This document shows, one piece after another, positions 42,504 to 51,817 of a stretch of 64,000 nt of DNA (position 1 is the first letter of the stretch; every line of letters starts with the position of its first letter). Below the pieces are notes generated by a model. It saw nothing but the letters and a program-made list of their open reading frames with translations, had not been told where the DNA came from and searched no databases. The stretch lies in assembly GCA_964402715.1 (NCBI GenBank), contig CAYODJ010000008.1, positions 1 through 64,000 on the forward strand, given 5' to 3'. Origin of the DNA: CALXOD01 sp964402715 (GTDB lineage Bacteria; Verrucomicrobiota; Lentisphaeria; Victivallales; Victivallaceae). The position numbers and the translations under genes are program-made.

Positions 42504-44433
42504 CAGGACCGTCCTGATCGCCGCGGCGACGGCGGCGATCGGGCTGCTGCTGCGCGCGGAGTATCTGCGCGAGTACGGCGGTTCGCCGCTCTTCGGCATG
42601 GCTCTGGGTCCGGACGTCGCCGAGTACGACGCCCGCGCCAGGGAGATCCTGCGGGGATGCTGGGCGGGCGAGCGGCCGGATCTGCACGCGCCTCTCTACA
42701 GCTTCTTTCTGGCGCTGACGTACGCCGCCGGCGGTTTCTCCGTCCCGGCCGCGCGTTATGTCCAGACCGCGATCAACTGGATCGCGTGGATCCTGTTCTA
42801 CCGGTTCCTGCGCCGCCGGTCGCCGGCGCGGGATCCGGTTCCGGAGTGCTTCCTGGCCGCCGCGATGTTCTATCCGGCTCTGTTCTACCACCAGGCGGAG
42901 CTGATATCGGAGTCGCTGCTGCTGCCGGCGCTGCTCCTGTCGGTCGCGGCGATGCGGAAGGCCGACGAGTCCTCCGGACTCCTCCCCGCCCTCGTCCGCT
43001 GCGCCCTCGGCGGGCTGGCCGCCGGGCTGGCGGCGATCACCCATCCCTCCGCGCTGGCGTTCGCGGCCGCCGAGACGCTGCGGTGCCTGCTCCTGCGGCG
43101 GCGCGCCGCGGCGGCGGTCTTCTGCTGCTCGGCCCTGCTGCCGGTCCTGCCGGTCTCGTGGATTCAGAGCCGTCTGGCGGGCCGTCCGGTGCTGATTCAG
43201 AGCAACGGCGCCTTCAACCTGTATCTCGGACACAACCCCGAAGCCGACGGCGGCTGCTATCTGCGGCCGGGGCCCGCCTGGCGGAGGCGCCACCGGATCG
43301 CCGAGGAGACCGCCCGGCGCCGCGGCGTCAGCGCGGACAGGGTGCATCTGGAGCGGGTCGCCGGATTCGTGATCCGGAGTCCGGCGGCGGAGCTGAAGCT
43401 GCTGGCGCACAAGGCGCTGCTGATTTTCGCGCCGACGGAGCTTCCCGCCGGCGCCGACGTGCCGGCTCTGTTCTACGCCACGCCGACGCAGCGTCTCTTC
43501 TCCTCGGCCGGGACGGCGCTGCTGATCGTCCTGGCCGCGTCCGGCCTGGGCGTCGCGGGCGCCGTCCGCGGACGCCGCCGTCTGCTGACGCATCCGCTCC
43601 TCCTCGGAGCCTCCTGCTTCGCGTTCCAGCTGCTGACGGTGACCAGCGGACGGTACCGGATCGGAATGTTCCCCGCGCTTTTCATGCTGGCGGCGGCCGG
43701 CATGCCGCTGCGCCGCCGCCGGCGGCGGCTCCAGAACACGTGCGCCCTGGCCGGCGCGCTGCTGACGTTCGCCTCCTTGGCCGTCGTACCCGACCGCTCC
43801 GGAACCGCCGGGGAGGCCGTCTCGCTCACCGGGGAGGCGCTCTTCCGGCTGAACCGCGGACAGGAGGCCGCCGGAATGCTGATCGCCAACCTCGGCCGGA
43901 GCTCCGACTTCGCGCGCGACGCCAATCTGATCGGCGAGATCCGCCGGAGCGCCGGCAGGCGCGACGAGGCTGCTGAATGGTACCGCGCGGCCGCGCGGAG
44001 GGATCCGGACGACGCCTTCGGCATGATGAATCTCGGCGCGCTGTTCCTGGAAAGGAAGGACTACAGACGGGCCGCGCGGTGCTTCACGGAGGCGCACCGC
44101 CGCAGTCCGGAGCTGGCGGAACCCGTCTACGACCTGGCCCTGGCGCTGGATCTATCCGGCGACGCCGCCGGAGCCGCCTCGATATACCGCCGTCTGCTGC
44201 GGATCCATCCGCGCCACCGGCAGTCGCTGAACGCCCTCGGCGTGCTCGAGCTCAGGGCGGGCGACTGCGCCGGAGCCGCGCGGCTTTTCCGCGCGGCCCT
44301 GGCGCTGGATCCCGGGCACGAGGGCGTCCGCCGGAATCTGCGCACGGCGGAGGCGGAGCTGGAAAGACGACGGAGCGCAGACCGTCTCCGCAGCGAATCA
44401 GTACCGCAACGGTCGGGATTACGCCGCGAATAA
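42475..44433 (+). CDS. Membrane protein with GT39-like region and C-terminal TPR repeats
   Basis: This 652-residue protein overlaps the end of the HPr gene by 29 bp. Residues 1-440 hold about ten membrane segments with a GT-C-like first loop (GPDVAEYDARAREIL) and LYSFFLALTYAAGG, resembling PMT-type glycosyltransferases. Residues ~460-640 are four to five TPR repeats (AAEWYRAAARRDPDDAFGMM; AASIYRRLLRIHPRHRQSLN; AARLFRAALALDPGHEGVR). Proteins of this shape occur often in Planctomycetes-Verrucomicrobia-type bacteria. It may glycosylate exported proteins and hold them through the TPR part. Confidence 0.8.
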   Translation: MNSIFRRAADRTVLIAAATAAIGLLLRAEYLREYGGSPLFGMALGPDVAEYDARAREILRGCWAGERPDLHAPLYSFFLALTYAAGGFSVPAARYVQTAINWIAWILFYRFLRRRSPARDPVPECFLAAAMFYPALFYHQAELISESLLLPALLLSVAAMRKADESSGLLPALVRCALGGLAAGLAAITHPSALAFAAAETLRCLLLRRRAAAAVFCCSALLPVLPVSWIQSRLAGRPVLIQSNGAFNLYLGHNPEADGGCYLRPGPAWRRRHRIAEETARRRGVSADRVHLERVAGFVIRSPAAELKLLAHKALLIFAPTELPAGADVPALFYATPTQRLFSSAGTALLIVLAASGLGVAGAVRGRRRLLTHPLLLGASCFAFQLLTVTSGRYRIGMFPALFMLAAAGMPLRRRRRRLQNTCALAGALLTFASLAVVPDRSGTAGEAVSLTGEALFRLNRGQEAAGMLIANLGRSSDFARDANLIGEIRRSAGRRDEAAEWYRAAARRDPDDAFGMMNLGALFLERKDYRRAARCFTEAHRRSPELAEPVYDLALALDLSGDAAGAASIYRRLLRIHPRHRQSLNALGVLELRAGDCAGAARLFRAALALDPGHEGVRRNLRTAEAELERRRSADRLRSESVPQRSGLRRE

Positions 44434-44445
44434 TCCCCGGCGCCG

Positions 44446-44474
44446 TTGCAAACGCGCGGGACGCGGGGTATATT
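44446..44474 (+). promoter_or_regulatory. metX-metW promoter
   Basis: TTGCAA at 44446-44451 and TATATT at 44469-44474 have a 17-bp spacer, 85 bp before metX. Confidence 0.75.
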
Positions 44475-44558
44475 ACGCGACACGCCGCAGGCGGGAGTGA
44501 CGGCGCGGCCGCCGCGGCCCGCCGACTGTCCGCGGCGTTCGCAGGAGGACGCGTCCGC

Positions 44559-45713
44559 ATGTCCGGCAAAGATTCGAAGATTCTGCTGACCGAACCACTC
44601 GACTTCCGCTTCGGCGGAACCGAGGAGGACGCGCTGCCGCTGGACTGCGGCAGAGAGCTCCGCGACGTCAACCTGCGCTACGAGTGCGCCGGCGAACTCG
44701 CCCCCGACGGCGGGAACGCAGTGCTGATTCTGCACGCCCTCTCCGGCGACGCCCATGTGTGCGGCCGTCATTCGCCGGACGACCGCAAGGCCGGCTGGTG
44801 GGACAATCTGGTCGGACCGGGCAAGGCCGTCGACACCGACCGCTATTTCGTCGTCTGCAGCAACGTGCTGGGCAGCTGCTCCGGCTCGACCGGACCACAG
44901 TCGACGGATCCGGCCACGGGGAGGCGCTACAACCTGAACTTTCCGGTCATCACCATCCGCGACATGGTGCGCGCCCAGAAACGGCTGATCGACCACCTCG
45001 GCGTCAGGCGTCTGCTCGCGGTCGTCGGCGGCTCGATGGGGGGGATGCAGGCGCTGGAGTGGGCGGTGTGCTATCCCGAGATGGTGCGGAGCGCCGTCCC
45101 CATCGCCACCACGGCGCAGCTCTCCCCGCAGAGCATCTCGTTCGACTGGGTCGGACGCGAGGCGATCAAGTACGACCCCAACTGGAGGGGCGGCGACTAC
45201 CCGCTGGATCTGGCTCCGGATCAGGGTCTGGCCACGGCGCGCATGCTGGCGCACATCACCTATCTCAGCGACGAGTCGATGACGCGCAAGTTCGGGCGCA
45301 CCCTGCAGGAGAGCGACCGTTACGGGTTCGACTTCCGGCGGAACTTCGCGGTCGAAAGCTATCTGGAGCACCAGGGCCGCTGCTTCGTCGAACGCTTCGA
45401 CGCCAACAGCTACTTCTACCTGACCCGCGCCATGGACTACTTCGATCTGGCGGCGCGCACCGACGGCGACCTGACTCTGGCCCTGGCGCCCGCACGGGCG
45501 GACTTCCTGGTGGTGTCGTTCTCGAGCGACTGGCTGTTTCCGACGTCGCAGTCCCGGGCCATCGTCCGCGCGCTGCTGAAGAACCGCCGGAACGTGAGCT
45601 TCTGCGAAATCAAGTCCGACTACGGGCACGACGCGTTCCTGCTCGAGACGGAATCGCTGGGGACGCTGATCGCGTCCTTCCTGCGCAACCAGAGGGAGGG
45701 AGACCGCCCATGA
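44559..45713 (+). CDS. metX: Homoserine O-acetyltransferase
   Basis: This 384-residue alpha/beta-hydrolase starts at ATG 44559 with GGAGGA. LHALSGDAH near 60, GWWDNLVGPGKAVDTDRYFV near 82, VVGGSMGGMQALEW near 152 (nucleophile serine), SSDWLFP (aspartate) and YGHDAFLLE (histidine) are all in place. It acetylates (or in some lineages succinylates) homoserine in methionine synthesis. metW overlaps its end by 4 bp, a pairing found in many bacteria. Confidence 0.96.
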   Translation: MSGKDSKILLTEPLDFRFGGTEEDALPLDCGRELRDVNLRYECAGELAPDGGNAVLILHALSGDAHVCGRHSPDDRKAGWWDNLVGPGKAVDTDRYFVVCSNVLGSCSGSTGPQSTDPATGRRYNLNFPVITIRDMVRAQKRLIDHLGVRRLLAVVGGSMGGMQALEWAVCYPEMVRSAVPIATTAQLSPQSISFDWVGREAIKYDPNWRGGDYPLDLAPDQGLATARMLAHITYLSDESMTRKFGRTLQESDRYGFDFRRNFAVESYLEHQGRCFVERFDANSYFYLTRAMDYFDLAARTDGDLTLALAPARADFLVVSFSSDWLFPTSQSRAIVRALLKNRRNVSFCEIKSDYGHDAFLLETESLGTLIASFLRNQREGDRP

Positions 45714-46327
45714 CCGCCGAACAGATGCAGCGCCGCGATCTCGATCTGGTCGCCGCCATGATCGCCCCGCGCTCGCGGGTGCTGGATCTCGGCTGCGGCG
45801 ACGGATCCTTCCTGAAGAAACTGCGCAGGGAGAAAGACATAACCCCCGTCGGCGTGGAGATAGACGAGACCATGATCGCCCGATGCGTGCAGAACGGCAT
45901 CCCCGTCATCCAGGGCAACCTCGACGATCCGCTGGACTTCGCCGAGGACGGGGATTTCGACTTCGTGATACTCAGTCAGACGCTGCAGCAGGTGGCGCGT
46001 CCCGATCAGCTGCTGCGGGAGATCGTGCGGGTCGGCAGGCGCGCCGTCGTCAGTGTCATCAATTTCGGACACCTGCCGTGCCGCTGGCGGCTGCTGACCA
46101 CCGGACGGATGCCGGAGACCGAGGCGATCCCGTACCACTGGTACGACACCCCGAACATCCATCTCGGCACCATCCTCGACTTCCGTCAGCTCTGCAGGAA
46201 GCTGGGCGCGGTGATCGTGAGGGAGTGCCCGGTCGGAGTCAGCTTCCAGCTGCCGGCGCGGCTGCTGCCCAACCTCTTCGCTCCGGCCTGCGTCTTCGAG
46301 CTGGAGAGACGCCGCAGGAACGGCTGA
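45710..46327 (+). CDS. metW: Methionine biosynthesis protein MetW
   Basis: This 205-residue methyltransferase-fold protein has RVLDLGCGDGSFLKKL near 23, GVEIDE near 47 and the MetW-specific INFGHLPCRWRLLTTGRMPET near 118 and PYHWYDTPNIHL near 140. It overlaps metX by ATGA with GAGGGAGGGAG upstream. MetW is needed for activity of MetX in several bacteria. The chemistry is not settled. Confidence 0.95.
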   Translation: MTAEQMQRRDLDLVAAMIAPRSRVLDLGCGDGSFLKKLRREKDITPVGVEIDETMIARCVQNGIPVIQGNLDDPLDFAEDGDFDFVILSQTLQQVARPDQLLREIVRVGRRAVVSVINFGHLPCRWRLLTTGRMPETEAIPYHWYDTPNIHLGTILDFRQLCRKLGAVIVRECPVGVSFQLPARLLPNLFAPACVFELERRRRNG

Positions 46328-46356
46328 CTCCGCGGAAGCCGGCGCGGGAGGGGACG

Positions 46357-46956
46357 TCAGACCTCCATCCCCAGCAGCAGGGCAACGACGGTGTTGGCCT
46401 GCATGGCCGCAGCGATGCCGACGCGCGGCGACGCCGGCGGCGTCTCCGGGGATATGGCCGAGGTCAGATCTCCGGCGATGTAGAGGCGCTCCCCCGCCTT
46501 CCTCAGACGCATCGCGTTGGACCGGCCGAAGCCGGCGAGGCCGCTGGCGGCCACCACGGGGATTCCGGAGCTGGCGAACGCCCCGATCAGCATCATCTTC
46601 GCCTCCGGGGAGTCGAACGCCTCGGCGACGACGTCGCAGTCCCCGAAAATCCGCAGCGCGTTCCCGGCGTCGACGCGGACCGCGTGCATCCTCAGGTCGA
46701 TGTCGGGATTGACGCGTCTCGCGTTGGCCGCGACGGCGTCGGTCTTGAGCATGCCGATCTGATCGGCGAAGAAGAACTGGCGGTTGAGATTGCTCGGCGC
46801 CACCGAGTCGAAGTCCGCCGCGGTGAAGCGGACGACGCCGCTTCTGACCAGATGCATCAGCAGGTTCGACCCCAGTCCGCCGAGGCCGGCGACGCCGATC
46901 CGGACCGATGAGAGCCGCTCGCGCTGCTCCGGCGTCAGATAGGGATTCGTATCCAT
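46357..46956 (-). CDS. thiF: ThiF-family adenylyltransferase (short type)
   Basis: This 199-residue E1-like protein has GVAGLGGLGSNLLMHLVRSGV near 21, DFDSVAPSNLNRQFFFADQIG near 49 and KTDAVAANARRVNP near 70, giving the ATP-binding site. It lacks the C-terminal zinc CxxC pair of MoeB and long ThiF proteins, and matches the short ThiF family 2 that activates ThiS for thiazole synthesis. No other thi gene is next to it, so the partner carrier is not proven. It converges with metW. Confidence 0.82.
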   Translation of the reverse strand: MDTNPYLTPEQRERLSSVRIGVAGLGGLGSNLLMHLVRSGVVRFTAADFDSVAPSNLNRQFFFADQIGMLKTDAVAANARRVNPDIDLRMHAVRVDAGNALRIFGDCDVVAEAFDSPEAKMMLIGAFASSGIPVVAASGLAGFGRSNAMRLRKAGERLYIAGDLTSAISPETPPASPRVGIAAAMQANTVVALLLGMEV

Positions 46957-47184
46957 GAACGTCCTTTCCTCGATTCAGCCGCCCCGGGGAGGCCGGGGCT
47001 CCGCGCCGCCCGCGCGGAGGGCGGCCGCACTGTCAAGATAACACCTCCTACACGACTTTTCAAGTAGTCTTTCGCCGCTGCGGACGGCGTCCGGACGCGG
47101 AGACGGATCCGTCGCTCTTGATTGTCAATCGAAGCGGTATTATATTAGCGGCGGCGCGGCGGATCCCGCGTCAGGGTGATAATC
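46957..47184. other. Divergent gap between thiF and nadA
   Basis: This 228-bp region holds the nadA promoter (47118-47146). CTCCTACACGACTTTTCAAGTAGT near 47047 is A+T-rich and could carry the thiF promoter, but I cannot define the boxes. Confidence 0.4.
47118..47146 (+). promoter_or_regulatory. nadA promoter
   Basis: TTGATT at 47118-47123 and TATATT at 47141-47146 with a 17-bp spacer give a transcript start close to the gene (leader about 30 bp). Confidence 0.7.
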
Positions 47185-48099
47185 ATGACCGACGGACAGA
47201 TTCAGGCCGAAATTCAAATCTGGAAAGAGAAGCGGCGCGCCGTGATTCTGGCGCACAACTACGTCGAGCCGGAGGTGCAGGACGCCGCCGACTTCGTCGG
47301 CGACTCGCTGGAGCTGAGCGTCCGCGCCGCGGAGACGCGCTCCCCGGTGATCGTCTTCTGCGGCGTCTCGTTCATGGCGGAGACCGCCAAGATCCTCTCG
47401 CCCGGCTCGGCGGTGCTGCACCCGGTGCGTTCCGCAGGATGTCCGATGGCGGACATGGCGGAGGCGTCGGAGGTGGCCGCATGGCGCAGGGAACATCCCG
47501 GCGCGGCCGTCGTCGCCTACGTCAACACCACCGCCGCGGTCAAGGCCGAGGCCGACGTCTGCTGCACCTCCGGCAACGCGGCGCAGGTGGTGCGCTCCAT
47601 CCCGCCGGACCGCAGGATCCTGTTCCTGCCCGATCAGAATCTCGGCGCGAACATCTCCGAAGCCGTCGGCAGGAAGATGGATCTGTGGCCGGGGTTCTGC
47701 CCGACCCACAACCGGATCATGCCGGACACGATCATGGCGAACCGCAGGGCGCACCCCGGCGCGGTGCTGCTGGCGCACCCCGAGTGTCTGCCGGCGGTGG
47801 TCAAGCTCGCCGACTATGCGCTGAGCACAGGAGGAATGCTGAGGAAAGTCCGCGAATCGGCCGCAAGAAGCTTCCTGATCGCCACCGAGCACGGCATAAT
47901 CCACCGCATGCGCAGGGAGAATCCCGGCAAGGAGTTCATCGCGCTGGAGCCCGCCGTGCACTGTCCGAACATGAAGAAGATCACTCTCGAGAGCGTTCTG
48001 GAGGCGCTCAGGACGATGTCGCCGCAGGTGGAGCTGCCCGAGGATCTCATGGAGCGCGCGCACCTGCCCATCGAGCGCATGCTGCGGCTGACGCGCTGA
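47185..48099 (+). CDS. nadA: Quinolinate synthase A
   Basis: This 304-residue protein starts at ATG 47185; a GTG three codons upstream is less well placed. The conserved blocks are AVILAHNYVEPEVQD, DSLELSVRAAE, CGVSFMAETAKIL, NTTAAVKAEADVCCTSGNA, LPDQNLG and LLAHPECLP. The cysteines in CGVSF, CCTSGNA and HPECLP are the three 4Fe-4S ligands. It condenses iminoaspartate with dihydroxyacetone phosphate in NAD synthesis. No nadB or nadC is adjacent. Confidence 0.96.
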   Translation: MTDGQIQAEIQIWKEKRRAVILAHNYVEPEVQDAADFVGDSLELSVRAAETRSPVIVFCGVSFMAETAKILSPGSAVLHPVRSAGCPMADMAEASEVAAWRREHPGAAVVAYVNTTAAVKAEADVCCTSGNAAQVVRSIPPDRRILFLPDQNLGANISEAVGRKMDLWPGFCPTHNRIMPDTIMANRRAHPGAVLLAHPECLPAVVKLADYALSTGGMLRKVRESAARSFLIATEHGIIHRMRRENPGKEFIALEPAVHCPNMKKITLESVLEALRTMSPQVELPEDLMERAHLPIERMLRLTR

Positions 48100-48138
48100 T
48101 CCCCCTCTTTACCCGAAGAAGAGACTCCCCCGGACGGC

Positions 48139-49464
48139 CTACGCCCGGTCGTCCACCATGCCGTTGCGCCGGGCGACGATGTAGTTGCAGACGTTGTCCC
48201 CCGCCACGTTGCAGGCGGTCTCGAACATGTCGAGAAGCGGATTGACGCCGATGGCGAGCGCCACGATCGTCGCGACCTCCGCGTCGCCGAGACCGAGGTT
48301 CGACAGCACCATGAACAGCAGAAACACGCTTCCGCCGGGGATGCCGCCGGCGCCGACCGAGGCGAAAACCACGGAAATGAGCAGCACGGCCAGCTGCGAC
48401 GCGCCGAGATGAATCCCGAAGATGTTGGCCGCGAGAATCGCGAAAACCGGAAGATGAATGCAGGCGCCGTCCATGTTGACGGTGGCTCCGAGCGGAAGCG
48501 CGAAGCTGGAGAGCTGCTCATGGATGTGCAGCTTCTCGCCCGCCACCCTGAAGGAGATCGGCAGGGTGGCCGCGCTGGAGCGGGTCAGGAACGCGGTGAT
48601 GACCGCGTCCTTGATCTTGTTCATCACCCGCCAGGGGTTCTCGCGGCAGAGCAGCAGCAGAAGCAGCGGATAGATGACGAAAATCATCAGCAGGACGCCG
48701 GCGGCGACGCACCCGGCGATCCGCATGTACGGTATGAACAGCTTCACTCCGTACACGGCGAAGTTGACCGCCGCCAGCGCGAAGACGCCGACGGGGAAAT
48801 ACTCCATGACCCAGTCGATGATCCGGAACAGAGCCTTCTCCGCGGCGTCGAACGCGTCCAGCATCGTCTCCGCGCCTCTGCCGACCTTCGACCCGGAGCC
48901 CTCGCGCTCCATCACCGCGCGGGCGGAGAGGCCGAAGAGAATGGAGAAGATGATGATCGGCAGGAACTGTCCCTCGGCCAGCGCCTGGAACGGATTCATG
49001 AACAGCGTGTTGATGAACTGAGTCACGCCGCCGGCGGCGCCCTGCATCTTCATCGCGCCCACCTGCGGCATGAACTGCCTGGAGAGCTGACGCGCGTTCT
49101 CCATGGACGGATTCACGGCCAGCGCCAGCGCGATCCCGAAAGCTCCGGCGAAGAGCGAGGTGAGGAAGTACCATATCAGCACCGACAGACCGAGACGGCC
49201 GAACTTTCCGAGCGGCAGACTCGCCGCGCCCGCCACCAGCGAGAAGAAGATCAGCGGGATGACCACCATCTTCAGCATCGCGACCAGCGCGGCTCCGAAC
49301 GGCGACAGAACCGCCGCGAGACGCGCGGCCGGATCCGCGCCGCAGACCGTCCCGAGTCTGGAGCACAGCACGCCCACGGCGGCGCCGAGGACGAAAGCGG
49401 CCGCGATGCGCCATACGAGAGCCACCGAGAAATACCCCCTGACAATCTTTTTCAACATCGCCAT
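48139..49464 (-). CDS. Dicarboxylate/amino acid:cation symporter (DAACS family)
   Basis: This 441-residue transporter has about eight membrane helices and two re-entrant hairpins. FLTRSSAATLPISFRVA near 297 is the serine-rich hairpin motif, ATVNMDGACIHLPVFAI near 328 is the NMDG-type substrate/sodium site, and ASVGAGGIPGGSVFL near 368 is the second hairpin. It imports glutamate, aspartate or C4-dicarboxylates with Na+ or H+. AGGAAG precedes the ATG. It converges with nadA, 39 bp apart. Confidence 0.93.
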   Translation of the reverse strand: MAMLKKIVRGYFSVALVWRIAAAFVLGAAVGVLCSRLGTVCGADPAARLAAVLSPFGAALVAMLKMVVIPLIFFSLVAGAASLPLGKFGRLGLSVLIWYFLTSLFAGAFGIALALAVNPSMENARQLSRQFMPQVGAMKMQGAAGGVTQFINTLFMNPFQALAEGQFLPIIIFSILFGLSARAVMEREGSGSKVGRGAETMLDAFDAAEKALFRIIDWVMEYFPVGVFALAAVNFAVYGVKLFIPYMRIAGCVAAGVLLMIFVIYPLLLLLLCRENPWRVMNKIKDAVITAFLTRSSAATLPISFRVAGEKLHIHEQLSSFALPLGATVNMDGACIHLPVFAILAANIFGIHLGASQLAVLLISVVFASVGAGGIPGGSVFLLFMVLSNLGLGDAEVATIVALAIGVNPLLDMFETACNVAGDNVCNYIVARRNGMVDDRA

Positions 49465-49711
49465 AAGAAGATTCTTCCTTCCAGCAACTTTTGAACACGC
49501 TCCTCCCCGATTTCCGCGCGGGTCCGGGCCGGAAGGAGACGGTGCACAGAGTCACGCCCGCGTCCGATCATATTATAACACGGCGTCCGCCGTTTTTCCA
49601 CCCTGCGGAAAACCGGACGGACGGCGGCGCGGACGTTTCCGGTGCGTCGCACGGCGTCCCGCCGGCGGACGGTCAATCAACCGGAATTCAGAGAAAGGAG
49701 AGCGCGCCGAA
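49465..49711. other. Gap upstream of symporter gene
   Basis: This 247-bp divergent gap lies between the symporter and the decayed prepilin gene. ATTATAACACGG near 49571 is the only A+T-rich patch. No certain promoter is seen. Confidence 0.35.
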
Positions 49712-49888
49712 ATGCGCGGAAGGTCGGATTTCACACCGCTCGAACCGCTTGCGGTGATCGCCGTCGCCGCCGTTCCCCAAGCCGGGGGCGGCGCCCGCCG
49801 CGGCGGCTCCATCAGCATCCCTCGGCGCGACTGGCTCACCGCCGCCGGGCACTACGCGAAACCGAAGTCCGTACGGAAGCCGGGTTGA
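49712..49888 (+). pseudogene. Decayed, truncated prepilin-like gene
   Basis: An ATG with GAAAGGAGAG upstream opens a 58-codon frame reading M-R-G-R-S-D-F-T-P-L-E-P-L-A-V-I-A-V-A-A-V. This follows the prepilin consensus F-T-L-I-E-L-L-V-V-I-A-I-I-A-I position by position, with prolines in the helix that should abolish pilin function, and then runs into an early stop. It lies about 730 bp upstream of an intact prepilin gene, so it looks like a dead paralogue. Confidence 0.55.
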
Positions 49889-50257
49889 CACACGGGGAAA
49901 CGGGAAGACCGCCGCCACGTCGGCAGGGACGGCGGCAATAGCCTCCCCCTCCCCCCGCTTCAGACCGGCGAGCGGAGTCGGAAACGGCGGAGTCGGTCTC
50001 CGACGTTCCTTCCGCATGCGCCGGAGGGAGACGTGACGCGGATCCGGCCGAATGACTTCCTCACGACGACGATCTCCCGTTCCGGCCCGTCGTTCACCTA
50101 GTTTATATTCGGCGGCGGCAAATTCACTATCATATACGGAGACACGGACAATCCTCATGCGGAAAAGTCCGTTTTCTCCTCGATGAATCCTGCCGTGCGC
50201 CGACCAGGTGCGCGGGGAGACGGCCGGAGTCCGCGGAAAGAGGACCAGGTATTTTTC

Positions 50258-50271
50258 AAAAAAAAAAAAAA
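50258..50271. repeat. A14 homopolymer upstream of prepilin promoter
   Basis: Fourteen consecutive A residues end 24 bp before the TATAAT box, in the usual UP-element position. Such tracts can vary in length by slippage and change promoter strength. Confidence 0.9.
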
Positions 50272-50290
50272 ACTAGTTTTGCTCCGGGGA

Positions 50291-50301
50291 ATATGCTATA
50301 A
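50291..50301 (+). promoter_or_regulatory. Extended -10 promoter of the prepilin gene
   Basis: TATGC-TATAAT is a perfect TATAAT (50296-50301) preceded by TGn, which can work without a good -35. No TTG box lies at 17 bp. Confidence 0.65.
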
Positions 50302-50441
50302 TTGCTGACGGGACGAAATTTCAGCTTGCGCCGGGAGCGGACGGCGCCTGCGGCCGACGGCCGCGCGCGTCTCCGTCGGCGCCGAAAAGTCCGGAGCAGT
50401 AAAAGATCGCAAAGCTGAGAAAAATGAAAGGACTTGACAGA

Positions 50442-51176
50442 ATGAAAATGCGGTCGGAAAAGAACTTCACCCTGATCGAACTTCTGGTGGTGATCGCCAT
50501 CATCGCGATCCTCGCGGGGATGCTGCTGCCGGCGCTGTCCAAGGCGCGGGAGGCGGCGCACAAGATCAGCTGCGTGAGCAACCTCAAGCAGATGGGGCTG
50601 GGAGTCGCCCTCTACAACCAGGCCAACGACGACTATCTGCCGATCATGGCGGCGTACGGAGCGGCGAACGACAAAGGCTACAAATGGGCGTTCTGGAAAT
50701 ACTGTCTCGCCAGATACGTCGGCCGCACCATCGACGAGACCAAGACCGCCGATCAGCAGGACGTGCTCGGCAAGGGAGTCTTCGAGTGTCCCAGCTGGAA
50801 TCTGTCGCTGATGACCAGCTCCGACGGTCTGTCGGTGAAATATTACGGCGGCTACGGCTACAACTTCTACGGGATGGGGCAGACCTATTCGGACACAGCT
50901 AACGAGTACACCAAGATCACCCAGCTCCAGGTGCCGTCGGAAACGATCGTCATCGCCGACAACTCGGACGCATCCAGCAAGGATCAGGCGGGCGCCCTGT
51001 ACCGGCCGAGTTCCGGAATAGGAGTCGGCAACCGTCACAACGAGGCCATCAACGTCCTCTGGGCCGACGGTCACGCGTCCACCGAACAGACGGCCAAACT
51101 TAAAGCCGGCAGAAACAACTCGCAGGGGGAAAAGAAGACGTACTACTACTACATCGGCAGAACCAACGAAAAATGA
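50442..51176 (+). CDS. Prepilin-like (type II secretion pseudopilin-type) protein
   Basis: This is a 244-residue protein. I choose ATG 50442 because AAAGGA lies 9 bp upstream; ATG 50424 would add six residues. After M-K-M-R-S-E-K-N comes the prepilin motif F-T-L-I-E-L-L-V-V-I-A-I-I-A-I-L-A-G-M, with the cleavage-site position held by N rather than G, then LLPALSKAREAAHKISCVSNLKQMG. The globular domain ends with GNRHNEAINVLWADGHAS (H-x-DG motif of the DUF1559-like group). It is related to the frameshifted prepilin at 13154. Many Lentisphaerota carry large paralogous sets of unknown role. Confidence 0.93.
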   Translation: MKMRSEKNFTLIELLVVIAIIAILAGMLLPALSKAREAAHKISCVSNLKQMGLGVALYNQANDDYLPIMAAYGAANDKGYKWAFWKYCLARYVGRTIDETKTADQQDVLGKGVFECPSWNLSLMTSSDGLSVKYYGGYGYNFYGMGQTYSDTANEYTKITQLQVPSETIVIADNSDASSKDQAGALYRPSSGIGVGNRHNEAINVLWADGHASTEQTAKLKAGRNNSQGEKKTYYYYIGRTNEK

Positions 51177-51210
51177 CTTCGGCCGGCGTCCGGCCCGAAG
51201 ACGCCTTGAA

Positions 51211-51243
51211 AAAGGCGGAGAGAAAACTCTCCGCCTTTTTTTT
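51211..51243 (+). terminator. Rho-independent terminator of the prepilin gene
   Basis: AAAGGCGGAGAG and CTCTCCGCCTTT form a perfect 12-bp stem with a 4-A loop, followed by a run of T residues to 51243. Confidence 0.95.
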
Positions 51244-51817
51244 CGTTCCGCCGAGCCCCGGGTACGGACGGAGCGCACCTCCCTTTTCCGCATGTCCGCA
51301 GCCGGACGGCTCCCCGCCGGCGATCCCCCGTCCGCCGCCGGATCCGTGCTACTGGGGGGGAAATCACCGGCCGCGCCGCAGTGCGCACGAACTTCACGCA
51401 AGCCGGAGCACCGCCGTCCGATGAAATTTCCGGAACCGCGTTGAAAGAGTCAGAACCCGCTCCGCGCCGAGGATGCTTGAATCATTCAGAGACAGAGCGG
51501 GAGATTTCCGACTGATCATTGCAGCGGCATCCTTTCATCGGCTCCCCGGTTTTCTGCAGGGACGCCGCTTTGAAAAAAACCGTAATCTGTCAGACGGCCG
51601 ATATTGCGGGAAATCCGCCGCATGAAGCCGGCTTCCGACGCGCTCATGGAACCCGGCCCCGAAGTTCCCGCACCCGAACCGCAGAACCGTCATAAAACCT
51701 CCCGACCGGAAAGATCCGGAGCGGCCTGGACCCTTAACGGAATTTCATTCCGAATTCACCGGACGGCAGTGAAGCAGTAACGGCGCGTCCGTCAGTCCCG
51801 CCTCCGGCGTCCGGAGC

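Larger units (their letters stand above)
49889..50441. other. Long leader region upstream of the intact prepilin gene
   Basis: This 553-bp region has no intact gene. It may include remains of the decayed prepilin body in its first half. It ends with an A14 tract (50258-50271) and an extended -10 promoter (50291-50301), leaving a leader of about 135 bp before the start codon. Confidence 0.5.

Noticed and set aside
42385..44097. Very long minus-strand open frames opposite real genes (also at 4928-7039, 38910-41348 and 53798-55222)
   Set aside because: They are antisense shadows caused by the high G+C content; they have low-complexity R/G/A/P composition and no family motifs.
49573..49839. Minus-strand 88-codon frame over the decayed prepilin
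   Set aside because: It is antisense to the better-supported prepilin remnant and has no conserved features.
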